Source of the DNA: Acidobacteriota bacterium
GTDB lineage: Bacteria; Acidobacteriota; Terriglobia; Terriglobales; Acidobacteriaceae
Direction: 5' to 3'
DNA length: 64,000 nt
NCBI GenBank assembly: GCA_021791875.1
Contig: JAJYVU010000006.1
Span: 48,571-112,570, forward strand
In this document: positions 18,936 through 27,642 of the stretch, piece after piece
Position numbering within the stretch: position 1 is the first letter of the stretch
How the letters are laid out: every line of letters starts with the position of its first letter
Notes under the pieces: generated by a model
Database searches by the model: none
The model's input: the letters and a program-made list of their open reading frames with translations, nothing else
What the model was told of the DNA's origin: nothing
Program-made: the position numbers and the translations under genes

Positions 18936-20744
18936 ATGAGTTTGTATCAAAGGCTGATAGCGGGCTGCTTTCTTCTGGTTGTCCTCGTGACAACCGTCAG
19001 CTTTTTGGTGCGCGACTCCTTCCTTAAAATCGCCGCGCTAGAATCCCACGTCCGCGTCGCCGAGCACGCCCTCGCCACCATGCAAGCCGCTCAGGCGGCC
19101 CTCGCTCAGGAAGACGTGCTCGCCGCCGAAACAGCCTTCGAAGGCGAACAGGCCTTCCTCCGATTCAAGCGCCAGGCCGAAACCACCCAGAAACTCCTCG
19201 TCGCCGCCGCACAAAGCGCGCACGCCGTCGATCCCACCTTCCAGCTCAACGAACTCCTGCGCGAACACGAACAGATCATGCACCGCCGCTCCATCGCCGG
19301 CATGCGCATCGAAAATCTTCACGACAGCCAGATCGTTCGAGTCGAGCAGCAGTGGAGCGTCGCCCTCCAGCACATGCATGCCGAGCGCGACCGTGTCGTC
19401 AACGGCCTTCGCAACCGCGAAGACGCGCTCCGCACCCGCCTCATCACCTTCTGCGGCCTCTCCATCGTCGCCGCCATTCTCATCTCCATCCTGATGATCG
19501 CGTCGCTGATTCTGCCCCTGCGCCGCACCGCTCACTCTGCCCGTCAAATCGGCGGCGGCGATCTCCAGCATCGCGTCGAGTGGCGCTCCAGCGATGACCT
19601 CGGCGCTATCGCGGCCGAAATCAACCGCCTCGCTGTCCGTCTTCGCGACCTCCGCGAAACCGAGAGCGGACGCCGCCAGATGGAGCAGCAACTCTCCGAT
19701 GCCGTCGTGCAATCCATATTTGAGCCCGTCATTGTTACGGATGCCAAAGGCCACGTCCTTAAACTCAACCAGGCCTCTCAGGAACTCCTGGGAGCAGCGT
19801 CGGAGGATCGCAACGCCCTCTCCAACACTCCCGGCGGCGACCGCATCCTCTCCGCCATTCGCGCCGCCGTCTCCATGCAGCACCAGCCTTCCGGCGAACG
19901 CGAAGCCGCAATCCTTCCCATGCGCATCGGCGAGGCCGAACACAGCTACCGCCTCCGCACCACGCCCATGCGCGATCTCCACGGCCGCCTCCTCGGCGCG
20001 GTTACGCTCCTCGAAGATGTCACCTCCCTCACCGAAGTCGACCGATTCAAAACGCGCTTCCTCAATGTCGCCTCGCAAAAACTGCAGGAACCCCTCCAGC
20101 ACCTGCGCCTCGCCCTCTATACGCTCACGCGCGGCTACGCCGGCCACCTCAATGACCTCCAAATGGAGATCGCGCATGGCGGCGAACTCGAAGCCGAAAA
20201 ACTCGACGACATCATGACCGACCTCATGGAAGTCGCGGAACTGGACACGGGCCGCCGCGAGCTCCGCGCCGAAAAGCTCCGCCCTTACTACGCCCTTCAG
20301 GATGCCGCGGCCCGACATCGCCCACAGGCCCAGGCCAAAAACATCCGCATTACCGTCAAGGCCTTTGAAGATCTGCCTTATGTCGCCGCAGACCGCCGCG
20401 CTCTCCGGACCATCCTCGACAATCTCATTCAGAACGCCCTCCGCTACACTCCGCGCGACGGCGAGATCCGCCTCGAAGCCATCGAACTGCGCGACCGCGT
20501 ACAGTTTTTCATCGTCGATTCCGGCCGCGGCATCGAAGCCGAGCGCCTTCCCGGCATCTTCGACCGCTTCTCCGGCACAGGCACTGCCGGCACCGGCATG
20601 GGCCTCGCCCTCGTGCGCCGCCTCGTCGAATCGCAGGGCGGACAGGTAGCCGTTGAAAGCCGCCTCGACCACGGCAGCAACTTCAACTTCACGCTGCCCG
20701 TCAGTGCAACCGGCCCTGGCCGGCACCCCGTGGAGGCAGGATGA
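18936..20744 (+). CDS. histidine-kinase-like membrane protein lacking the phospho-His
   Basis: A 602-residue membrane sensor: TM1 (about 8-25), a periplasmic helical region (26-165), TM2 (170-193), HAMP (194-246), a PAS-like domain (255-365), then a HisKA-like dimerisation region and HATPase. The ATPase part is intact: N-box DNLIQNALRY (495-504), DSGRGI (528-533), FDRF (542-545) and GTGMGLALV (552-560). The H-box reads ASQKLQEPL where SHELRTPL is expected, so the phospho-accepting His is Gln381 (codon CAA at 20076-20078). It therefore cannot autophosphorylate in the usual way. The stop overlaps the start of the KdpD-like gene (ATGA). The 209-base gap upstream (18727-18935) shows no gene. Confidence 0.9.
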   Translation: MSLYQRLIAGCFLLVVLVTTVSFLVRDSFLKIAALESHVRVAEHALATMQAAQAALAQEDVLAAETAFEGEQAFLRFKRQAETTQKLLVAAAQSAHAVDPTFQLNELLREHEQIMHRRSIAGMRIENLHDSQIVRVEQQWSVALQHMHAERDRVVNGLRNREDALRTRLITFCGLSIVAAILISILMIASLILPLRRTAHSARQIGGGDLQHRVEWRSSDDLGAIAAEINRLAVRLRDLRETESGRRQMEQQLSDAVVQSIFEPVIVTDAKGHVLKLNQASQELLGAASEDRNALSNTPGGDRILSAIRAAVSMQHQPSGEREAAILPMRIGEAEHSYRLRTTPMRDLHGRLLGAVTLLEDVTSLTEVDRFKTRFLNVASQKLQEPLQHLRLALYTLTRGYAGHLNDLQMEIAHGGELEAEKLDDIMTDLMEVAELDTGRRELRAEKLRPYYALQDAAARHRPQAQAKNIRITVKAFEDLPYVAADRRALRTILDNLIQNALRYTPRDGEIRLEAIELRDRVQFFIVDSGRGIEAERLPGIFDRFSGTGTAGTGMGLALVRRLVESQGGQVAVESRLDHGSNFNFTLPVSATGPGRHPVEAG

Positions 20745-21862
20745 CCGAGATTCAGAAACCATCCTCCGAACTCCGCGAACCGGCCAAGCTCCGCGTCTAC
20801 CTCGGCGCAGCTCCCGGCGTCGGCAAAACCTATCGCATGCTCGACCACGCACGCGAACTTCGCAACGGAGGCATCGATATCGTCGTCGGCTTCGTCGAGC
20901 CCCACGGCCGCGCTGAAACTCAAGCTGCGCTCGGCGATCTCGAAATCATCCCCCGAAAAAAAGTCGCATACAAGTCCGTCACCCTTGAGGAAATGGACCT
21001 CGACGCCATCCTCGCGCGTCATCCGCACACCGTCATCGTCGATGAGCTGGCGCACACCAACGTCCCGGGATCAAAGCACCGGAAGCGATACGAAGATGTC
21101 CTCGACCTGCTCGACTCCGGCATCAATGTCATGACCGCCGTCAACGTCCAGCACCTCGAATCCCTCAACGACGCTGTCTCCCGCTCCGCCAGCACACAGG
21201 TCCGGGAAACCATCCCTGACAGCTTCCTCAATCGTGCCGACGAAATCGTCAATATCGATGTCACCGTGGAAGAGCTCCGCTCGCGTCTCCGCGAAGGCAA
21301 AATCTACGCGCCCGAGAAAATCGAGCAGGCTCTCGCGAACTTCTTCCGCAAAGGCAACCTGGACACCCTCCGCGAACTTACCCTCCGCACCACCGCGGAA
21401 AGAGTCAGCACTGCCGCCTCCGAGTACCGCCGCAACGTCGGCCTCGAACAGGCGCTCATTCCAGAGAAGGTTATGGTCTGCATCTCAAGCCGTCCCGGCT
21501 CTGAGAAGTTGCTGCGTGTCGGCTCGCGCATCGCTGGCCGCCTCGGCAGCGCCTGGTATGCCGTCTATGTCGACTCCCCCAAGTCCGCCAACCAGTCTGA
21601 TCCTGAAGCCGTCCGCCGCGTCGAAGACTATCAGCAGCTCGCCACCGACCTCGGCGCACGCCTCGTCGTCCTCAAGGAAAAGAACATCTCCGACGCCCTC
21701 ATCCAGTTCGCCAAGCGCGAAAACATCTCCCACGTCGTCTTCGGTCAGTCAGCCCGCTCGCGCTTTGACATCATGCTGCGCGGCTCCGTTATCAACCGCT
21801 TTCTCGCGGAAATGCGAGAGACCACCGTGCAGGTGGTCCCCATGCGAAAAGGAAAGAAGTAA
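20741..21862 (+). CDS. stand-alone KdpD N-terminal domain plus USP domain
   Basis: A 373-residue cytoplasmic protein equal to the N-terminal half of KdpD. The KdpD P-loop domain has Walker A GAAPGVGKT (residues 22-30) and Walker B VIVDELAHTNVPGSKH. A universal-stress-protein domain (about 240-370) follows, with VCISSRPGSEKLLRVG and HVVFGQSARSRFD. It lacks the DUF4118 membrane domain and the kinase of full KdpD. In KdpD these domains tune the response to K+ and, in some Firmicutes, bind c-di-AMP. No kdpFABC or kdpE is present nearby. It is translationally coupled to the His-less kinase, and together they look like a split KdpD. Confidence 0.92.
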   Translation: MTEIQKPSSELREPAKLRVYLGAAPGVGKTYRMLDHARELRNGGIDIVVGFVEPHGRAETQAALGDLEIIPRKKVAYKSVTLEEMDLDAILARHPHTVIVDELAHTNVPGSKHRKRYEDVLDLLDSGINVMTAVNVQHLESLNDAVSRSASTQVRETIPDSFLNRADEIVNIDVTVEELRSRLREGKIYAPEKIEQALANFFRKGNLDTLRELTLRTTAERVSTAASEYRRNVGLEQALIPEKVMVCISSRPGSEKLLRVGSRIAGRLGSAWYAVYVDSPKSANQSDPEAVRRVEDYQQLATDLGARLVVLKEKNISDALIQFAKRENISHVVFGQSARSRFDIMLRGSVINRFLAEMRETTVQVVPMRKGKK

Positions 21863-23845
21863 CTACTCCTTCTTCAACACCACCGTGTTGCTTTCATCCG
21901 AGGATATCGTCTCCTCCAGCGAGCGCAGCTTCGCGTAGTCGCTGGCCGGTAACGCCAGCTTCTTGATCACGTACTCGCGCGTGTAATGCAGCACGCCGCC
22001 TTCGGCTTGCACCTTGCTGCTGTAATCCGCGAATCCAAGGTCCACGTTCACCGGATCAGGCAAATCATCCACCGTGTATCCCGGCGGCATCGCGATGTTG
22101 ATCGAGTCCCGCCACGTCCCCACTGCCGGAAAGCTGATCGGATACTTCCGCGTTTTGCTCTGCAGCCCATGCTCCACGCTGCCCAGCACGCGCGGCCTCA
22201 CCAGCAGCAGCGTACCTGCGGTCTGCGCGTAGTCCGGCACCGTCAGCTTGTAGCTGATCGAAATCGGCTTGTCCAGTTGCCGCACATTCTCGATCTTGTC
22301 GCTCACCAGCGTGAACTCATTCAGGTCCTCGTGAAGCACCGCATTCATGTGGTCCTGCACCTGTCGCGGCGTGCTCTTCGCGTAAAAGTACCGCGTCGAC
22401 CACGCACCGGCTCCTGCCTGTTGCACCTGCGCCGTTCCGCTCAGCGTGCCGTCGGCGGCCAGTTGCAGCTTCGCGTTCCATTCCGTCACATCGCTCCCAG
22501 GCGGCAGTACCGGCAGATGAATCACCTGGCTGTTCGCCCCGTCCACCAGCAAACCCCAGCTTCCCTGCTCGTAATTCGGCAGCAGCCCGATTGGCACAAA
22601 CTCATTCGTCGGATCAAAAATCAGGTACCGCTGCCCGCTCTCCGTTGTCACCACCGCCTGCAGCTGCGGATTCTCATACCCCTCCGGCAGTTGAATCGCC
22701 ACAATCATATGATTGCCGTCGATCGACGGCACATCCGGCGCCACAAATCCGCGATGCGTATCCACCAGCACCCACGTCGAGCGAATTCCCACATCGTCCA
22801 GCATGGAAATCATCAACGTCGCTTTGTCTTTGCAATCCCCGTACTGATTCGTGAAAACCTCTTCGGCAGAGTGTGGCCTCAACCCGCCAATCCCAATCTC
22901 GATGCCCACGTAGCGAATCTTCTGCTGCATGTACGCGGCAATTTTCTTGAGCCGCGTCATGAACTCCGCATTCGGTGAAACCAGCCCATCCGCCGCCGTC
23001 TTGATGTTCATGCCGCTCTCCGTCTGTCCCGCTGCCAGATTGTCATACCACTGCCCAATCTGCGCCCACAACGCGCTGTCGCTCGTCGGAATCGGCTTCG
23101 CCGAGTAATGCACCACCATTCGCGAAGCCAGCGCCACCCATGCCGGCGCCAGTGGAACTCGGTTCAGATCGATCCCCGGTACGTGTTCGGCTTTCCAGCG
23201 AAACTCGTTCGGACCAACTTCCATGGGCGCAATCGCGGCGTGCCGGAACCAGTTCGCTTCATAATTCCACCCACTCGGCAGATCCAGTCGAAACAACGAC
23301 TTCACCACCGGGATGTCCTGCTGAAAATTCCACGTCAGCTCCTGCTCATACGACGGAATCTTCTGCACGTACTCCCACGCCACAATTCCCCCCGGGTCGG
23401 CACCCGGCGGATTCGCCGCGCGATATCGGTCGTCCGCGTACAGCACTCCATCACCGCCTGGATCGCCCAAATCCACGTACTGGTTCTTCTGCATCGCAAA
23501 ACGATGCCCATCCGGACCAATCGCCCACACCTCAAACGACTTCAGCGGCGCGTCCTTGTCATAGGACACTATCGGCAGCGCATCATTCCGCCCCGGCGGG
23601 CGCAGAATCTTCACCACGGTCCGCTCTCGGTACTCCGCTTTCCCATCTGGAGCAATCGTCAAAAGTTGACTATCGTAAAGCACCACGGCATTCGCGGTCG
23701 CCGGCAGCGGACCGGTCTGCTCCGCCGCCGCCGTCAGCACCCATGCCGGCAGCTTCGCATCTTTTACCCTCGCCAGCAGTGTTGCCCTGCTGCACAACGC
23801 AAGCCCCACCAGCCCGACACAGCGCAGCGCCCAGCCTCTCGTCAC
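21863..23845 (-). CDS. DUF3857 / transglutaminase-like exported protein with intact Cys
   Basis: A 660-residue protein with a signal-like N-terminus (ALRCVGLVGLALCS), a DUF3857 beta-rich domain, a transglutaminase-like core and a C-terminal beta domain. The catalytic triad is visible: Cys338 in YGDCKDKAT, His in NHMIVAI and Asp in FDPTNE. The family is common in Bacteroidetes and Acidobacteria and is usually uncharacterised. A protease or peptide-cleaving role is only inferred from the fold. The GTG at 23845 overlaps the upstream paralogue's stop (GTGA), which rules out the much longer open frame to 24631. It converges with kdpD, with stops one base apart. Confidence 0.87.
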   Translation of the reverse strand: MTRGWALRCVGLVGLALCSRATLLARVKDAKLPAWVLTAAAEQTGPLPATANAVVLYDSQLLTIAPDGKAEYRERTVVKILRPPGRNDALPIVSYDKDAPLKSFEVWAIGPDGHRFAMQKNQYVDLGDPGGDGVLYADDRYRAANPPGADPGGIVAWEYVQKIPSYEQELTWNFQQDIPVVKSLFRLDLPSGWNYEANWFRHAAIAPMEVGPNEFRWKAEHVPGIDLNRVPLAPAWVALASRMVVHYSAKPIPTSDSALWAQIGQWYDNLAAGQTESGMNIKTAADGLVSPNAEFMTRLKKIAAYMQQKIRYVGIEIGIGGLRPHSAEEVFTNQYGDCKDKATLMISMLDDVGIRSTWVLVDTHRGFVAPDVPSIDGNHMIVAIQLPEGYENPQLQAVVTTESGQRYLIFDPTNEFVPIGLLPNYEQGSWGLLVDGANSQVIHLPVLPPGSDVTEWNAKLQLAADGTLSGTAQVQQAGAGAWSTRYFYAKSTPRQVQDHMNAVLHEDLNEFTLVSDKIENVRQLDKPISISYKLTVPDYAQTAGTLLLVRPRVLGSVEHGLQSKTRKYPISFPAVGTWRDSINIAMPPGYTVDDLPDPVNVDLGFADYSSKVQAEGGVLHYTREYVIKKLALPASDYAKLRSLEETISSDESNTVVLKKE

Positions 23846-25884
23846 TTGGCACCCGCCGGCCCTGCGGCTCCGCTCGCCGCTTTCGCCGGTGCCTCGGCCT
23901 GCGCCGTGACCGCGCCCACCTTGAACACCAGCGGCTGCTGGTCCGCCTGGCTCACCTGCTGGAAGTAGCTCTTCAGCTGCGGATACGCCGTAGCCAGGTA
24001 CTCCGAAACCGCCACCACTGAGACCCGCTGATAGCTGTATGTATTTCCCGTCACCTGGTAAACCGAGCGATACGCGGTGTTCGGTAGAAATTGCAACGAC
24101 TCGGGCTTCGGGATCCCCTGCACCTTGTAATTTGCCGGCAGCGTCACCGTCACCTGGTCTTGCGTCATGTAGACCGGGCCAAGGTCGATCGGCATCAACC
24201 GCGTCGGGCTCGTAAACAGCGGCTTCGCTCCCGCCTCCAGAATATTTCCCGGAATGATCCGCAGCTTGCTGGCGCGTGTCCCCAGCGTCCCGCTTACGGC
24301 CAGAATCTCCATCAGATTCGCATCCGGCGTCTTCAGCCCCAGGAAGTGATCCACCTTCACCCGCACACCCGGCGGCGTCAGATTGTTCCAGCGTGCCTGC
24401 TCTTTCTGTTTCAGCTTGTCGAGCCCGTCCTCCAGCATCTCGTGACGCAGCCGCAGCGAAAAGTCGCCCGTGTAAATCACTCGCACCGTTCCGCTGATCG
24501 CACCATCCGGCGCAAGAGTCAGCGTCGCCAGCCGGCTTTCCGTGTTCCACTTGTAGCTGTCGCCCGGAGTCTTCGCCAGCTCCGTCCCCTGCGCCGTCTG
24601 CCGAATTCCTCCGGTCAGCGCATGAAACCATGCCAGTTCGCCGTAATCCTCATACTGCTCCCCCGGATCCAGGTACACTTCCTTGCCATCGATCACAACA
24701 ATCGCAATGTCATTGTCGAGCTGGTCCCAGCTCAGGTAGCTCGACTCGAAAATCTCATACCGCCGGTCGCATACCCGCATCGCATACGCCTGTACTCCGG
24801 CCGCCCGTACCAGCGCGATAAATAGCTTCGTGATCTCGTCCGACGTGCCCTCTTTCGCCTTCCAAATATCCCCGGCGTTCTTTTCTTTCACGCCCTCCGC
24901 CTTGTTCTCGGCTGCGCTGTGCGTGCGTGTGTAGTCGGTGTTATCCAGCTTCATCACCGCTTCGTAAATCTTGATCACTTTCTGCTGCGGCGTGTCGCTC
25001 GGCGAAACAATCTTGCTCACCGCGGCCTGGATCACCGGTGAATCCGCCGCAAACCGGTTCACGCTCTGCGACCATTTCTTCCCTTCGTAATTCCAGAAAT
25101 CCTTGCTGCCCGTAAATGGCGAGTAGTAGAACAGCAGCCGCTCGCTCACGCTGTTCATCGGAACTTCGTCCTTCTCCTCCACCAGCGCGGGAACGTCCTT
25201 CACCACCAGGTCATAGCCGTCCAGGCCCGAACGCACCTGCACACCCTTCGGCAGCACCCCGCCGTACAGCAGTTGATTCGCCAGGTTCTGGTGCCCCTGT
25301 GCATCCGTCGACGTATACTCCCGGAAGTTGTTCGACGGCACAAAGTGGTAGTGCGCCTCATGCACAAATAACGGCTGCTGAATGAACCACCGCGGTGCCG
25401 ATATCGTGTCGTTGTCGTAATCCAGAATGTACCGGTACTCCAGGATGCTCCCCACCTGCACATCCGGCAGAGTGAACACCTGGCGCATCACCTTGACGCC
25501 GTCCCCCTGGAAAATCAGCTTCTTGTAAGGCTTGCCTTTGAACGGCACCACCCTTCCATCCGGCTCGATCGTCCGGCCCTGAATCGACGCAATCTGAAAT
25601 TGGGAAGGATCGAACATCGGCAGCTTCACATCGGCCCATTTCTTCCCCCCGGCGGTCAATATCTTGATCACCGCAGAGAAGGTGTGCATATGCACCTTGT
25701 CATTGACCTCTTCTTCCCGGAACAGATACACCGCCGCCGCATTCGGCGCCTTCGGATCCGTGGTCATCTTCAGTTGTTTCTGGGTCGGCTGATACCACTT
25801 TTCAGCCGTTGCGGGAAGGATGTTAAGAGTTGCCAGTACTGCCAGGACGAAAAACGCGCGAGAAATTAAGCCCAGGGTACGCAT
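23842..25884 (-). CDS. DUF3857 / transglutaminase-like exported protein, catalytic Cys missing
   Basis: A 680-residue paralogue of the downstream gene. Starting at the ATG at 25884 gives a clear Sec signal (RTLGLISRAFFVLAVLATL, then PATA), whereas the longer frame adds 28 unlikely residues. A DUF3857 domain is followed by a transglutaminase-like core in which the expected GDCKDK motif reads GTSDEI, with Ser348 in place of Cys. The His is also unclear (NDIAIVV), while the Asp persists (YLDPGE). It is therefore probably non-enzymatic. The tail is Ala/Gly-rich. Being coupled to an intact partner suggests a complex of one active and one inactive subunit. Confidence 0.86.
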   Translation of the reverse strand: MRTLGLISRAFFVLAVLATLNILPATAEKWYQPTQKQLKMTTDPKAPNAAAVYLFREEEVNDKVHMHTFSAVIKILTAGGKKWADVKLPMFDPSQFQIASIQGRTIEPDGRVVPFKGKPYKKLIFQGDGVKVMRQVFTLPDVQVGSILEYRYILDYDNDTISAPRWFIQQPLFVHEAHYHFVPSNNFREYTSTDAQGHQNLANQLLYGGVLPKGVQVRSGLDGYDLVVKDVPALVEEKDEVPMNSVSERLLFYYSPFTGSKDFWNYEGKKWSQSVNRFAADSPVIQAAVSKIVSPSDTPQQKVIKIYEAVMKLDNTDYTRTHSAAENKAEGVKEKNAGDIWKAKEGTSDEITKLFIALVRAAGVQAYAMRVCDRRYEIFESSYLSWDQLDNDIAIVVIDGKEVYLDPGEQYEDYGELAWFHALTGGIRQTAQGTELAKTPGDSYKWNTESRLATLTLAPDGAISGTVRVIYTGDFSLRLRHEMLEDGLDKLKQKEQARWNNLTPPGVRVKVDHFLGLKTPDANLMEILAVSGTLGTRASKLRIIPGNILEAGAKPLFTSPTRLMPIDLGPVYMTQDQVTVTLPANYKVQGIPKPESLQFLPNTAYRSVYQVTGNTYSYQRVSVVAVSEYLATAYPQLKSYFQQVSQADQQPLVFKVGAVTAQAEAPAKAASGAAGPAGAK

Positions 25885-26178
25885 GTGGCATCCAGAGTTA
25901 GACTTGCTTTTCAAGACAGATGGATAAGCAGTGCCATCGTTGTAACTCCGGGAACACAAAGAAAGCAAGCAAAGAAATCACCCTTCATTTCATCAGTTAC
26001 TGAAATGAAACTTCACCCGCTACAAACCCTCTGATCTCGCGGATCACCGGCCCGCGAAACGCCCTTTTGCTCGCCCGTTCCGGCTTCGCCGGCAAACGCA
26101 CCGGGGCCGCCGCTGCACTCCCTCCGCGGCTCGCCGGCCTCACGAAATCAACAGCTTTCCATGTGTTAACTTGGATAT

Positions 26179-26254
26179 GAGCTCGTAGCTCAGTTGGTAG
26201 AGCACCGCCCTTTTAAGGCGAGGGTCGTGGGTTCAAGTCCCACCGAGCTCACCA
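26179..26254 (+). tRNA. tRNA-Lys (TTT)
   Basis: A full cloverleaf: acceptor arms GAGCTCG and CGAGCTC, D-arm GCTC/GAGC, anticodon loop CTTTTAA with TTT at 26212-26214, T-arm GTGGG-TTCAAGT-CCCAC, and an encoded CCA end. The last pair of the anticodon stem (27-43) is a C-A mismatch. The 294-base stretch upstream (25885-26178) has no gene I can support and presumably holds the promoter. Confidence 0.95.
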
Positions 26255-26260
26255 CCCCTT

Positions 26261-26374
26261 GAGAGCATTTTCGGAAATGGTCTGGACCACGGGGGAGGTG
26301 TTTGCGTCGCCATTCCACTCAAGAATGGCGACTCCGGCTTGGCCTCTGCGGACTGCGGGATTCCGAAAATGCCC
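26261..26374. repeat. 114-bp element with terminal inverted repeats, copy A
   Basis: GCATTTTCGGAA (26265-26276) and TTCCGAAAATGC (26361-26372) are perfect 12-bp inverted repeats. Inside lies a perfect 10-bp hairpin, GTCGCCATTC / GAATGGCGAC (26306-26315 and 26323-26332, 7-base loop). It occupies almost the whole gap between tRNA-Lys (+) and galT (-). Its ends resemble those of the element at 30872 (consensus near GAGCRNTTTCRGGA). It may be a MITE-like element or a structured bidirectional terminator. Confidence 0.6.
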
Positions 26375-26381
26375 GGAACCG

Positions 26382-27440
26382 CTACTTTCTCCGGTAAAAG
26401 TGGGTCTCGGGCACTGCGCGCAGCCGTTCCGCCGCGGATTCAGCCGTAATGTCACGTTGCGGCATCCCCAGCATCTCAAATCCCACCATGAATTTCCTCA
26501 CCGTCGCCGAGCGCAGCAGCGGCGGATAAAAATGCGCGTGGAAATGCCACGCCGAGTGATCTTCATCCGTCGTCGGGCTCTGGTGAAAGCCCATCGTGTA
26601 CGGAAAACTCGACTCGAACAGATTGTCGTACCGCACCGCCACCTGCCGCAGAATATCGGCCAGCGCCGCGCGCTCCTCGGCCCCAAACTCTCGCATCGAT
26701 GACAAATGCCGGTTCGGCAGAATCATCGTCTCAAACGGCCACACCGCCCACCACGGCACCAGCGCCGTAAACATCCCGTTCGAAGCAATCACCCGCGTCC
26801 CCAGCCGCTTTTCCTCGACCAGGTAATCGCACAGCAAACACGACCCATGCGCCGTCTTGTATTCCGCCTGCGCCGCACCCTCCAGCGCTGGCTCATCCGG
26901 TATATGCCTCGTCGCCCAGATCTGCCCATGCGGGTGCGGATTGCTCGCCCCCATCATCGCCCCGCGATTCTCGAAAATCTGCACATAGCTGATCTTCGGC
27001 TTCGCACCCAGTTCCGTATACTGCGCCTGCCACGCCTCGGTCACCGGCTTCAGTTGCTCCGCACTCATCAACGCCAGCGTCAAATTGTGCTCCGGATGAA
27101 AACACAGCACCCGGCACTGCCCTGTCTCCGGCTCCGCCCGCAGCAGCGGCGAGCGCGGCTCCTCGCCCGTCATATCCGGCGCTGTTGGCAGCAGCGCCGC
27201 ATAGTCATTGTCAAAAATAAATACGCTCTCGTATTTCGGATTCTTATGCCCCCCCGCCCGCTCATTCCCCGGGCACAGGTAGCATTTCTCGTCATACTTC
27301 ACCTCCGAGAATCCTGAGGCCTGGTTCACTTCCCCCTGCCACGGCCGTTGTGTCCGGTGCGGAGAAACCAGCACCCACTGGCGGCGAAGAGGGTTGTAGC
27401 GCCGGTGTGGCGCACTAAACAGCGGTGAAGACGAACCCAT
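26382..27440 (-). CDS. galT: galactose-1-phosphate uridylyltransferase
   Basis: Leloir-pathway enzyme exchanging UMP between UDP-glucose and galactose-1-phosphate. The 352-residue protein has the zinc-binding CYLCPGN near residue 60, the active-site His in NPHPHGQIWA, and the C-terminal HIT-like HFHAHFYPP. The ATG at 27440 is preceded by AAGGAG, so I discard the longer frame. No galK or galE is adjacent. A GH27 alpha-galactosidase about 14 kb away could supply galactose. The 202-base gap to the next gene contains a short palindromic repeat. Confidence 0.94.
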   Translation of the reverse strand: MGSSSPLFSAPHRRYNPLRRQWVLVSPHRTQRPWQGEVNQASGFSEVKYDEKCYLCPGNERAGGHKNPKYESVFIFDNDYAALLPTAPDMTGEEPRSPLLRAEPETGQCRVLCFHPEHNLTLALMSAEQLKPVTEAWQAQYTELGAKPKISYVQIFENRGAMMGASNPHPHGQIWATRHIPDEPALEGAAQAEYKTAHGSCLLCDYLVEEKRLGTRVIASNGMFTALVPWWAVWPFETMILPNRHLSSMREFGAEERAALADILRQVAVRYDNLFESSFPYTMGFHQSPTTDEDHSAWHFHAHFYPPLLRSATVRKFMVGFEMLGMPQRDITAESAAERLRAVPETHFYRRK

Positions 27441-27550
27441 GACTGCTCCTTCATGCAAATGAATCTCTCGCCAGGCAACGCCCGCGCCCTGCCCCGCCAT
27501 GCTGACTCAATGCCTTACAGAAGAAGTAACCTTCTCCATCTGGCAATCAT

Positions 27551-27601
27551 GTCATCCTGAGCGCGGCGAAGGACCTGCCGTTGTGCTTCTGCACAAGGCA
27601 G
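27551..27601. repeat. GTCATCCTGAGCG-type palindromic repeat with hairpin
   Basis: GTCATCCTGAGCGCGGCGAA followed by GGACCTGC (27551-27578) matches a short repeat I know to be scattered between genes in many bacterial phyla. It is followed by a strong hairpin, with CTGCC and TTGTGC pairing with GCACAA and GGCAG (27575-27601, one bulged G). It lies between the divergent galT and DUF4254 genes. Confidence 0.5.
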
Positions 27602-27642
27602 TGAGTTCCGGCAAAGTCACACTAGTTCTAACATAAAGGGCA

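Noticed and set aside
18711..18950. Minus-strand 79-residue frame in the gap before the kinase-like gene
   Set aside because: It has no ribosome site or recognisable domain, and it overlaps the ClC 3' end and the kinase start.
19038..20852. Long minus-strand frame (604 codons) opposite the kinase-like gene
   Set aside because: Composition rich in Gly/Ala/Glu/Asp with no domain sense. The plus strand carries HAMP and HATPase motifs.
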